Source: Streptomyces longhuiensis (GTDB lineage Bacteria > Actinomycetota > Actinomycetes > Streptomycetales > Streptomycetaceae). Taken from it: a stretch of 64,000 bases of DNA. Positions 1 to 7,055 of this stretch are shown here, piece by piece. The position numbers and the translations under genes were made by a program. Location: the NCBI RefSeq assembly GCF_020616555.1, contig NZ_CP085173.1, forward strand, positions 4,790,001 to 4,854,000, written 5' to 3'. Each line of letters begins with the position of its first letter. The stretch's first letter is position 1. The notes under the pieces are model-generated. The model saw nothing but the letters and a program-made list of their open reading frames with translations, was not told where the DNA came from and did not search any database.

Positions 1-316
1 TTTCCGGCGGTTCCGACTCTATCAGATCCTTTCGGGCCTGATTCCCAGTCAGCGGGGCTTGTCTTCGCGGCTGTTGGGCCGTTCCGACGTCCCAAACTTT
101 AGCGGATTCCCCCGGCGGTTCCTAATCGGGCCGCCGCACCGAAATCGAATTGAATTCGGGCATGCCGAATTCGATCCCGGAGGGAGATCGTGCTGGTGGT
201 TGGGTTGCCGCTTCAGCGGCGGAGGTGCTGTCGCAGAACCGTTACGGCTCCGTGGCAACTCGAAGAACCTTACGTATCGAGGAGGGGCATGTCAACACCC
301 TCCTGGCAACTTCTTT
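1..316. other. Window-edge intergenic region with palindrome
   Basis: No recognisable family is encoded in the first 316 bases. The stretch is less GC-rich than the rest of the window. It holds a perfect inverted repeat with 8-base arms, GAATTCGG at 152-159 and CCGAATTC at 165-172, separated by 5 bases. A second hairpin has arms AGGAGGG at 280-286 and CCCTCCT at 298-304, which encloses a Shine-Dalgarno-like sequence and lies just past the 3' end of the marR gene. A possible small ORF is listed separately. Confidence 0.5.
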
Positions 317-333
317 TCAGTCGAGATCCGTGA
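190..333 (+). CDS. Possible 47-residue small Cys/Arg-rich ORF
   Basis: A GTG codon at 190 sits just behind a strong purine run (GGAGGGAG, 179-186) and opens a 47-codon frame ending in TGA at 331-333. The product would start VLVVGLPLQRRRCCRR and has a Cys-Cys pair inside an Arg-rich stretch. I do not recognise it. Its 3' end overlaps the convergent marR gene by 17 bases. A second internal ATG at 289 also has a good ribosome site (GAGGAGGGG) and would encode only 14 residues, ending WQLLFSRDP. High GC makes chance frames common, so this is tentative; conservation across Streptomyces would be the deciding evidence. Confidence 0.3.
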   Translation: MLVVGLPLQRRRCCRRTVTAPWQLEEPYVSRRGMSTPSWQLLFSRDP

Positions 334-865
334 GGCGGCCGCCGGCGTCCGGCTGGGCGTCCTCCACTCGGCGCAGCAGGCGGGTCAGGACCTCACCCAG
401 GACGCCGCGCTCGTCGGAGGAGAGGTCCTGGAGAAGGTCTTCCTCGAAGCCAGAGGCGAGGCGCATCGCCTCGAGCCACTTGGCGCGGCCCTCGGTGGTG
501 AGCTCGACGATGACGCGTACCCGGTTGGACTCGTCGCGGTCGCGGGTGACCAGGCCCTCGCCGACCATGCGGTCGATGCGGTGGGTCATCGCGGCCGGCG
601 TGAGGCCCAGGCGCTTCGCCAGGTCGCCGGGGCCCATGCGGTACGGGGCGCCGGAGAGGACGAGGGCCTTGAGGACCTCCCACTCGGCGTTGGTGATGCC
701 GAGGTTCGCGGTCTGGCGGCCGTAGGCGACGTTCATGCGCCTGTTGAGGCGGCCGAGTGCGGAGACGATCTGCTCGACCTGGGGGTCGAGGTCCTGGAAC
801 TCACGCTGGTACGCGGCGATCTGCTCGTCGAGGGTCGGCTCACTGTCGCCGGGGTTGTCGCCCAT
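317..865 (-). CDS. MarR-family transcriptional regulator
   Basis: A 182-residue winged-helix regulator of the MarR family, which usually act as dimeric repressors released by small phenolic or lipophilic ligands. The helix-turn-helix and wing are clear at roughly residues 60-130: a GITNAEWEVLKALVLSG helix, DLAKRLGLTPAAMTHRIDRM recognition region, and the DRDESNRVRVIVELT wing. The N-terminal 30 residues are an acidic extension. It is transcribed away from the MFS transporter at 970, with 104 bases between the two starts, the classical layout for a MarR repressor controlling a drug or metabolite exporter and itself. That intergenic DNA is AT-rich and carries inverted-repeat material (see 900-969). 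Start taken at the ATG at 865, which lacks a strong ribosome site. The ligand cannot be told from sequence. Confidence 0.9.
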   Translation of the reverse strand: MGDNPGDSEPTLDEQIAAYQREFQDLDPQVEQIVSALGRLNRRMNVAYGRQTANLGITNAEWEVLKALVLSGAPYRMGPGDLAKRLGLTPAAMTHRIDRMVGEGLVTRDRDESNRVRVIVELTTEGRAKWLEAMRLASGFEEDLLQDLSSDERGVLGEVLTRLLRRVEDAQPDAGGRLTDLD

Positions 866-899
866 GGCCCGCAGTATGGCACGGGTCGCTTGGCGTTGA

Positions 900-969
900 A
901 GTCCTTCGATGTGTATTGTTTAGATCCTAACTTTAGCTTCGAAGTCTTCACTTCTAACTCCTAAGGCAG
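900..969. promoter_or_regulatory. Divergent marR/MFS promoter region, likely MarR operator
   Basis: This AT-rich island between two divergent genes carries TTAG-ATC-CTAA (920-930), a short inverted repeat, and two related segments, GTCCTTCGATGTG (901-913) and GCTTCGAAGTCTTCAC (936-951), around TTCGA cores. MarR proteins bind short imperfect palindromes of this size overlapping their own promoters. Assignment as operator is inference from layout and base composition; no footprint is implied. Confidence 0.5.
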
Positions 970-2277
970 GTGAAAGTGACCAGGGCGATGGGCGCAGCGA
1001 TGCGTCGGATCCAGGTGGGCAGCGCGCTGAGTTCGTTCGGCGTCGGGTTCACGGTCCCGTTCCTCTATGTGTACGTCGCTGAGGTGCGAGGTCTCGGGGC
1101 TGGAGCGGCGGGCATCGTGCTCGCCGCCTTCGCCATGGCCGCTCTGGTCGTCCTGCCGTTCACGGGGCGGGCCATCGACCGGCGCGGTCCGGTGCCCGTC
1201 CTGGTCGTCGCCACGCTGGTGGCGGCGGTCGGTGCCCTCGGGCTCGGGCTCGCCGGGAGTCGGACGACGGCGATCCTGTCGGCGGCGGTGCTCGGTGCGG
1301 GCACCGCCGTGATCCAGCCGGCGCTCGCCACGATGATCGTGTGGACGTCCACGCCGGACACCCGTACGCGCGCCTTCGCCATGCAGTTCTTCCTGCAGAA
1401 CCTCGGCCTGGGCATCGGCGGGCTCATCGGCGGCCAGATCGTCGACGAGAGCCGTCCGTCGAGCTTCACGCTGCTCTTCGGTATCGAGGCCGTGATGTTC
1501 CTGGTGCTCGCCGGGGTCGTGGGTTTCGTGCGGATGCCGTACGCGCCGGCGATCGGCGGGGCGGTGCCGAAGGGTGGCTCCGGGACGGGCGGCGGGCTGC
1601 GGGCGCTGCTGCGGCACCGGGCGATGGTGCAGCTGTGCGTCCTCGGGTTCGTGCTGTTCTTCGCCTGCTACGGGCAGTTCGAGTCGGGCCTGAGCGCGTA
1701 CGGCGTGGAGGCGGCCGGGATCTCCCCGTCGACGCTGGGCATCGCGCTCGCCGCCAACACCGCGATGATCGTGGTCGCGCAGTTCGCGGTCCTGAAGTTC
1801 GTCGAGCGGCGCAGGCGGTCCCGGGTCATCGCCGCGGTCGGGCTCGTGTGGGCGATCGCGTGGCTCGCGGCCGGGTACGCGGGTGTGGGGCACGGCAGCC
1901 AGGCCATGGCGACGGCCGCGTTCATCTCGACGTACGCGCTGTTCGGTCTCGGTGAGGCGATGCTGTCGCCGACCGTGGCCCCGCTGGTCGCCGACCTGGC
2001 ACCGGCCGGGATGGTCGGGCAGTACAACTCGGCGTTCGCGCTGGTCAAGCAGCTCGCTCTGGCGGTCGGTCCGGCGGTCGGCGGACCCATGGGGGCCGCG
2101 CTGCACGGTCCGTACATCGTGACGTTCGTGCTGTTCTCGCTGGGGATCACGTTCCTCGCGGTGCGGCTCGGGCGGCATCTGTCGCCCGAGCAGGACCAGC
2201 CGTCGCTGGCGAAGAGCCGGATCGTGGCGGAGGGCGGGGCGTCGGCGGAACCGGTGCCCGCGGCCGCGGCCGTCTGA
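970..2277 (+). CDS. MFS transporter (putative exporter)
   Basis: A 435-residue polytopic membrane protein with about 12 hydrophobic segments and the major facilitator superfamily loop-2/3 signature region (FTGRAIDRRGPVPVL near residues 59-73). The first segment is SSFGVGFTVPFLYVYVAEV and the last ends near residue 405, followed by a charged tail. It is most like drug-type proton antiporters. It stands divergently next to a MarR repressor, which suggests inducible efflux. Two GTG codons, 970 and 976, are in frame; the purine run AAGGCAGG (963-970) spaces better with the GTG at 976, so the protein may begin two codons later. Substrate unknown. Confidence 0.87.
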   Translation: MKVTRAMGAAMRRIQVGSALSSFGVGFTVPFLYVYVAEVRGLGAGAAGIVLAAFAMAALVVLPFTGRAIDRRGPVPVLVVATLVAAVGALGLGLAGSRTTAILSAAVLGAGTAVIQPALATMIVWTSTPDTRTRAFAMQFFLQNLGLGIGGLIGGQIVDESRPSSFTLLFGIEAVMFLVLAGVVGFVRMPYAPAIGGAVPKGGSGTGGGLRALLRHRAMVQLCVLGFVLFFACYGQFESGLSAYGVEAAGISPSTLGIALAANTAMIVVAQFAVLKFVERRRRSRVIAAVGLVWAIAWLAAGYAGVGHGSQAMATAAFISTYALFGLGEAMLSPTVAPLVADLAPAGMVGQYNSAFALVKQLALAVGPAVGGPMGAALHGPYIVTFVLFSLGITFLAVRLGRHLSPEQDQPSLAKSRIVAEGGASAEPVPAAAAV

Positions 2278-2290
2278 GGCTCCGTACGGA

Positions 2291-4120
2291 TCACGGGGTG
2301 CGCGGCAGGGCGAATTCGCACCAGACCGCCTTGCCGCCGCCCGGGGTGCGCCGGGAGCCCCAGTTCGAGGCGATCGTGGCGACGATGGAGATGCCCCGGC
2401 CCGCCTCGTCGGCGGGCTCGGCGCGGCGGCGGCGCGGGAGGTGGTCGTCGCCGTCGGTGACCTCGATGATCAGTCGGCGGTCGGTGCGGCGGAGCCTGAG
2501 GCGCATGGGCGGGGTGCCGTGCTGGAGTGAGTTGGCGACGAGTTCGCTGGCGGCCAGGACGCCCAGGTCGTGCAGCTCGGGCGAGAAGCGCCAGCTGGCG
2601 AGTACCCCGGAGGCGAAGGCACGCGCGCGTGGGGCCGCTTCGACGCCGCCGAGGAGTTCCAGGGCGGCGTTGCGGAACAGCTCTCCGTCGGGTCCCGTGC
2701 GCGCCGGGTGCTGGAGGACGAGGACGGCCACGTCGTCGTCGTGGTCCGCGGTGACGCCTGCCGCGCGGATGAGGCGGTCGCACACGACCTGGGGTGTGCC
2801 GGTGGCGCCGGCGAGCGCGCGCTCCAGGGCCGCGACGCCCTCGTCGATGTCCTCGTCCCTGCGTTCGACCAGGCCGTCGGTGTACATGACCGCGGTCGAT
2901 CCGGGGCCGAGCGGCACCGATCCCGAGGCGTGCAGCCAGCCGCCCGTGCCGAGCGGGGGTCCGGTGGGCTCCTCCGCGCGGTGGATCGTGCCGCTCTCGT
3001 CGCGTACGAGGATGGGGAGGTGGCCGGCCGAGGCGTACACGAGGCGGCCCTCGTTCGGGTCGTGGACCGCGTAGACGCAGGTGGCGATCTGGTTGGCGTC
3101 GATCTCGATGGCGAGGCCGTCGAGGAGCTGGAGCACCTCGTGCGGCGGCAGGTCGAGGCGGGCGTAGGCGCGGACGGCGGTGCGCAGCTGGCCCATGACG
3201 GCGGCGGCGCGCACCCCGCGGCCCATGACGTCGCCGATGACGAGGGCGGTGCGGCCGCCGCCGAGGGTGATCACGTCGTACCAGTCGCCGCCGACCGCGG
3301 CCTCGGTGCCGCCCGGCTGGTAGGTGGCCGCGATGCGCAGGTCGTCGGGCTGTTCCAGCTCCTGGGGCAGGAGGGAGCGCTGGAGGGTGACGGCGGTCTC
3401 GCGCTGGCGGCGCTCGCTGGCGCGCAGGCGCTCGGCGGCCTCGGCGTGGTCGGTGACGTCCGCAGCGAAGACCAGCACACCGGAGCCGCCCGCCCCTCCG
3501 TGTGCGCCGTCCGCGCCGTCGGCCGGGACCGTCACGGGTGTGCAGGTGAACGTGTACGAGCGGCCGCCGGCCACCTTGCGGGACTTGACCGTGCGCGGCT
3601 TGGCGCTGCGCAGGACCTGGTCGAGCAGTGGCAGCAGGCCGAGTTCCTCCAGCTCGGGCAGCGCCTCGCGCGCGGGTGCGCCGGTGGGGCGCTCGCCGAA
3701 GGCCGCGACGTACGCGTCGTTCACGTACGCGATGCGGTGGTCGGGGCCGTGGACGAGGGCGACGAGGGCGGGGATGCGGTCGAGGACCTCGCGTGCGGGC
3801 AGCTCGTCGATGCCGGCGGCGGGCGTGGGCGCGTCGCCGTCGGAAGCGTGTTCGTGGCGGGCGGCGGGCACGGCGCCTTCCCCTCGCTGGCTTTGGGAGA
3901 CGCCATGGTCGGACCGCGCTGCCGCGCGGCGCTGCGTTCCGGGGAGCCGGGCGCTCCAGCGCGTGAAGTTCACTGTGGGGAAAGCCTCGTGAGGTCGGGT
4001 GGGGGCTCCCCATGCCCGGCCGGAGCCGGGAGCAGCGGGGAAGGGCAACGGGGCGGTCGGTCCGCCCACGGTCTGGGGCCGGCCGGGGTCATGGGCCAGT
4101 CTGACCGACCGGACTGACAT
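2291..4120 (-). CDS. PAS - PP2C (SpoIIE/RsbU) - HATPase phosphatase/kinase
   Basis: A 609-residue cytoplasmic signalling protein with three modules. A PAS-like sensor occupies roughly residues 105-205 (IPALVALVHGPDHRIAYVND). A PP2C/SpoIIE serine phosphatase follows at about 240-445, with metal-binding motifs VGGDWYDV, VIGDVMGRG, MYTDGLVE and DHDDDVAVLVL. A GHKL ATPase domain of the RsbW anti-sigma kinase type ends the protein (ELVANSLQHG box; DEAGRGISIVATIASNWG). Such proteins combine phosphatase and kinase activity toward anti-sigma-factor antagonists of the partner-switching type. The first 50 residues are low-complexity, and a GTG at 3973 (TVNFTRW) could be the true start; neither start has a strong ribosome site. 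It lies 41 bases behind the NADH dehydrogenase gene on the same strand, so the two may be co-transcribed, linking redox state with partner-switching control (inference). Confidence 0.88.
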   Translation of the reverse strand: MSVRSVRLAHDPGRPQTVGGPTAPLPFPAAPGSGRAWGAPTRPHEAFPTVNFTRWSARLPGTQRRAAARSDHGVSQSQRGEGAVPAARHEHASDGDAPTPAAGIDELPAREVLDRIPALVALVHGPDHRIAYVNDAYVAAFGERPTGAPAREALPELEELGLLPLLDQVLRSAKPRTVKSRKVAGGRSYTFTCTPVTVPADGADGAHGGAGGSGVLVFAADVTDHAEAAERLRASERRQRETAVTLQRSLLPQELEQPDDLRIAATYQPGGTEAAVGGDWYDVITLGGGRTALVIGDVMGRGVRAAAVMGQLRTAVRAYARLDLPPHEVLQLLDGLAIEIDANQIATCVYAVHDPNEGRLVYASAGHLPILVRDESGTIHRAEEPTGPPLGTGGWLHASGSVPLGPGSTAVMYTDGLVERRDEDIDEGVAALERALAGATGTPQVVCDRLIRAAGVTADHDDDVAVLVLQHPARTGPDGELFRNAALELLGGVEAAPRARAFASGVLASWRFSPELHDLGVLAASELVANSLQHGTPPMRLRLRRTDRRLIIEVTDGDDHLPRRRRAEPADEAGRGISIVATIASNWGSRRTPGGGKAVWCEFALPRTP

Positions 4121-4161
4121 CCGTCAGACGCCGGTCCTTGAGGGGGAGTTCCCCGGTCCGG

Positions 4162-5586
4162 TCAGGTCGACCCCTTCGGGTCCCGCGGCGGGTGCGACGG
4201 GGGGCTGCCGGGCGGGTTTCCCCCGGCCGCGAGTTCGAACTCCGCACGCGGCCGTTCGAGCGAGCCGAGGGAGACGATCTCGCGCTTGAAGAGCGCGGAG
4301 AGTATCCATTCGCTCAGGACACGGGCCTTCCGGTTCACGGTCGGCACCCGGCTCAGGTGGTAGACGCGGTGCATGAACCAGGCAGGGTAGCCCTTCAGCC
4401 TGCGCCCGTAGACGTGGGCGACACCCTTGTGCAGGCCGAGCGAGGCGACGGAGCCGACGTATGCGTGCTCGTAGTCGGTCAGGGGCTCGCCGCGCAGGGA
4501 GGCCACGATGTTGTCGCCGAGGACTCCGGCCTGGCGCACCGCGTGCTGGGCGTTGGGCGCGCATTCCTTGCCCTCCTCGCCGGCCGTGATGTCGGGGACC
4601 GCCGCCGCGTCGCCCGCGCCCCACGCGTGCGGGGCGCCGTCGACGGCGAGCTGGGCGGTGCATTTGAGGCGGCCGCGTTCGTTGCGCGGCAGGTCGGTCG
4701 CGGCGAGCACGGGGTGCGGTTTGACGCCCGCGGTCCACACGACGGTGCGGGTCGGGAAGCGGGAGCCGTCGTCGAGGACGGCGACCCGGTCCTCGCAGGA
4801 TTCGAGCCGCGTCCCCAGGCGTACGTCGATGTTGCGGCGGCGCAGTTCACTGACGGTGTAGCGACCCATCTCCTCGCCGACCTCGGGGAGGATGCGATCG
4901 CTGGCCTCGACGAGGATCCACTTCAGGTCGTCCGCGGTGACGTTGTGGTAGTAACCGGCGGCGTAGCGGGCCATGTCCTCGAGTTCGCCGAGTGCCTCCA
5001 CCCCGGCGTAACCGCCCCCTACGAAGACGAAGGTGAGGGCCGCGTCGCGGATGGCGGGGTCGCGGGTCGAGGAGGCGATGTCCAGCTGTTCGATGACGTG
5101 GTTGCGCAGCCCGATGGCCTCTTCGACGGTCTTGAAGCCGATGCCGTGGTCGGCGAGCCCCGGCACGGGCAGGGTGCGCGAGACGGAGCCGGGGGCCATG
5201 ACGAGTTCGTCGTACGTGATCTCGACGGCGCCCGTGCCCTCCTCCTCGGTGGCGAGGGTGGTGAAGGTGGCGGTGCGCTTGCCGTGGTCGACGGACGTGA
5301 CCTCGCCGACGATGACGCGGCAGCGGGGGAGGACGCGGCGCAGCGGCACGACGACGTGGCGCGGCGAGATGGATCCGGCGGCGGCCTCGGGCAGGAACGG
5401 CTGGTAGGTCATGTACGGGTCGGGGGTGACGACGACGATCTCGGTCCGGCCGCTTCTCAGTTCCGGTTTGAGTCTCTGCTGGAGGCGCAGGGCGGTGTAC
5501 ATCCCGACATAGCCGCCCCCTACGACGAGGACGCGCGTACGCGGGACTTCCGGGGCCGTCCCCCGGGAAGAAGCAGTCTTCGGCAT
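4162..5586 (-). CDS. ndh: Type II NADH dehydrogenase (NDH-2), FAD-dependent
   Basis: A single-subunit, non-proton-pumping NADH:quinone oxidoreductase of the pyridine-nucleotide disulphide oxidoreductase fold, attached to the inner face of the membrane. The N-terminal FAD-binding dinucleotide fold reads VLVVGGGYVGMYTALRLQ; the second nucleotide fold is LTFVFVGGGYAGVEALGELE; the conserved GAGDAAAVPD stretch contacts the flavin. The C-terminus is amphipathic and basic (GRRLKGYPAWFMHRVYHLSRVP). I place the start at ATG 5586 because GGGGTGG lies 6 bases upstream; a GTG at 5628 would add 14 residues. The downstream gene at 4120 is close enough for co-transcription, and the TetR gene at 5969 diverges from it. 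Confidence 0.9.
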   Translation of the reverse strand: MPKTASSRGTAPEVPRTRVLVVGGGYVGMYTALRLQQRLKPELRSGRTEIVVVTPDPYMTYQPFLPEAAAGSISPRHVVVPLRRVLPRCRVIVGEVTSVDHGKRTATFTTLATEEEGTGAVEITYDELVMAPGSVSRTLPVPGLADHGIGFKTVEEAIGLRNHVIEQLDIASSTRDPAIRDAALTFVFVGGGYAGVEALGELEDMARYAAGYYHNVTADDLKWILVEASDRILPEVGEEMGRYTVSELRRRNIDVRLGTRLESCEDRVAVLDDGSRFPTRTVVWTAGVKPHPVLAATDLPRNERGRLKCTAQLAVDGAPHAWGAGDAAAVPDITAGEEGKECAPNAQHAVRQAGVLGDNIVASLRGEPLTDYEHAYVGSVASLGLHKGVAHVYGRRLKGYPAWFMHRVYHLSRVPTVNRKARVLSEWILSALFKREIVSLGSLERPRAEFELAAGGNPPGSPPSHPPRDPKGST

Positions 5587-5968
5587 CGGCACCACCCCAT
5601 GACGCATCGGCCACTTGAGTTTGTCCACAGCCCCGGCAAATTGTGTGACCGGCGCTTACGCCGGCCGCCGGGTGGGCGAATTGCCGGAGTACGGGACATG
5701 TCCGCAGGTCAGCGCACATGTGGCGGGTGAGGCGAGGGGGTGCAATCGGGGTGGAATCGCCGCGTACTCCGTTCGGGGGGCGCTCCGTGCGGAACCTGCC
5801 CCTTCTGAATTGACTCCGGCTCAACTATGTTCGTGTGCTGTCGGGGTGTCGGGGGATGCGCTGACGGATCCGTCGGACGGATCCGTGGAACTTGCCTGTT
5901 CCTCACGCTCCGGCTGCCGATGGCGGGGAGAGTCTCCGGGGGGAGACGTCATTACCGGGGGAACACAT
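5587..5968. promoter_or_regulatory. ndh/tetR divergent promoter region with tandem palindromes
   Basis: This 380-base divergent control region contains two copies of the perfect palindrome ACGGATCCGT, at 5864-5873 and 5877-5886, 13 bases centre to centre. The left copy extends to 12 bases (GACGGATCCGTC). Paired palindromes in front of a tetR gene are typical of TetR operators. Promoter hexamers are not convincing. Confidence 0.45.
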
Positions 5969-6769
5969 ATGCACATTCAGGACTCTCAATGGACTTCGAC
6001 GGCTTCCGCGTCGGCCGTGGCCGGCGGACCGGCCGCCACGGGCGGTAACGGTCGCGGCGCGGGCGACAGTTCGCGTGCGGCGCCGCTCCGGGTGGACGCC
6101 CAGCGCAACCTGGAGCACGTCCTGCGCGCGGCGCGCGAGGTCTTCGGCGAGCTGGGGTACGGCGCGCCGATGGAGGACGTGGCGCGGCGGGCCCGGGTCG
6201 GTGTCGGCACGGTGTACCGGCGCTTCCCGAGCAAGGACGTACTGGTGCGGCGCATAGCCGAGGAGGAGACCTCCCGGCTCACCGACCAGGCGCGGGCCGC
6301 CCTCGGCCAGGAGGACGAGCCGTGGTCGGCGCTGTCGCGCTTCCTGCGCACGTCCGTCGCCTCCGGTGCGGGGCGGCTGCTGCCTCCGCAGGTGCTGCGC
6401 GTCGGCGTCGCCGACGAGCCGGCCGACGCGGCGGGCGCGCCGGGCGCGGTCCGGAACGAGACGCGGGTTCCGCAGCAGCGGCACGCCGTCGTCCCGCCCG
6501 ACCTGCGTCTCGTGGAGCAGCGCACATCCTCGGTCACCGAGGCCGTACCGGCGGACGACGCGGGCGCCGCGGCGCTGCTGGAGGTCGTCGGGCAGCTCGT
6601 GGACCGGGCGCGCGCGGCGTCGGAGCTCCGCGAGGACGTGACGGTGGCGGACGTGCTGCTGGTCATCGCCACGGCGGCACCTTCGCTGCCGGACGCCGCA
6701 CAGCAGGCCGCCGCGTCGTCGCGGCTTCTGGACATCCTGCTCGAAGGGCTGCGGTCGCGGCCCGCGTAG
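5969..6769 (+). CDS. TetR-family transcriptional regulator
   Basis: A 266-residue TetR/AcrR regulator. After a 50-residue low-complexity leader, the DNA-binding helix-turn-helix runs from about residue 52 to 95: LEHVLRAAREVFGELGY, then DVARRARVGVGTVYRRFPSK, the family signature. The C-terminal ligand domain has an inserted basic, proline-containing loop near residue 160 (NETRVPQQRHAVVPPDL). The ATG at 5969 follows GGGGG with 7-base spacing. It diverges from ndh across a 380-base region containing twin palindromes that are its most likely operator. Ligand and targets are unknown. Confidence 0.87.
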   Translation: MHIQDSQWTSTASASAVAGGPAATGGNGRGAGDSSRAAPLRVDAQRNLEHVLRAAREVFGELGYGAPMEDVARRARVGVGTVYRRFPSKDVLVRRIAEEETSRLTDQARAALGQEDEPWSALSRFLRTSVASGAGRLLPPQVLRVGVADEPADAAGAPGAVRNETRVPQQRHAVVPPDLRLVEQRTSSVTEAVPADDAGAAALLEVVGQLVDRARAASELREDVTVADVLLVIATAAPSLPDAAQQAAASSRLLDILLEGLRSRPA

Positions 6770-6932
6770 AGGCGGGCGGCACCTCGTAGGGCTGGGCTCC
6801 GCGAGGCGCCGGGTTTCCGCGAGGGACGTGACAGGCGTGGGGACGGCCGCGGGTGGCGCATGTGCGTCGCGCGCGGCCAACTCCCTTTTTGGGCACGCTC
6901 GTTGACCCCTACCCGTACGAGTGAAAGCTAGT

Positions 6933-6949
6933 ACTTCGTTGGACGAAGT
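6933..6949. promoter_or_regulatory. Palindrome upstream of the sigma-factor fusion gene
   Basis: ACTTCGT-TGG-ACGAAGT is a perfect 7-base-arm inverted repeat about 110 bases before the start at 7056. A TTGACC box at 6902-6907 lies just upstream, so the repeat sits near the expected transcription start. It is a candidate operator. Confidence 0.4.
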
Positions 6950-7055
6950 CTCCACGGATGAGTGGTTGGCGAGCACGGGCACGCGGTGCGGACCACCCGT
7001 GTGGCACTCTTTCCCGCGTGTTCGGGTCTGAGTGTGCAGTCGGGGGCTTTCCGCG

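Noticed and set aside
2570..4117. Plus-strand open frame opposite the PP2C phosphatase
   Set aside because: Shadow of the phosphatase gene; PP2C and ATPase motifs on the minus strand are decisive.
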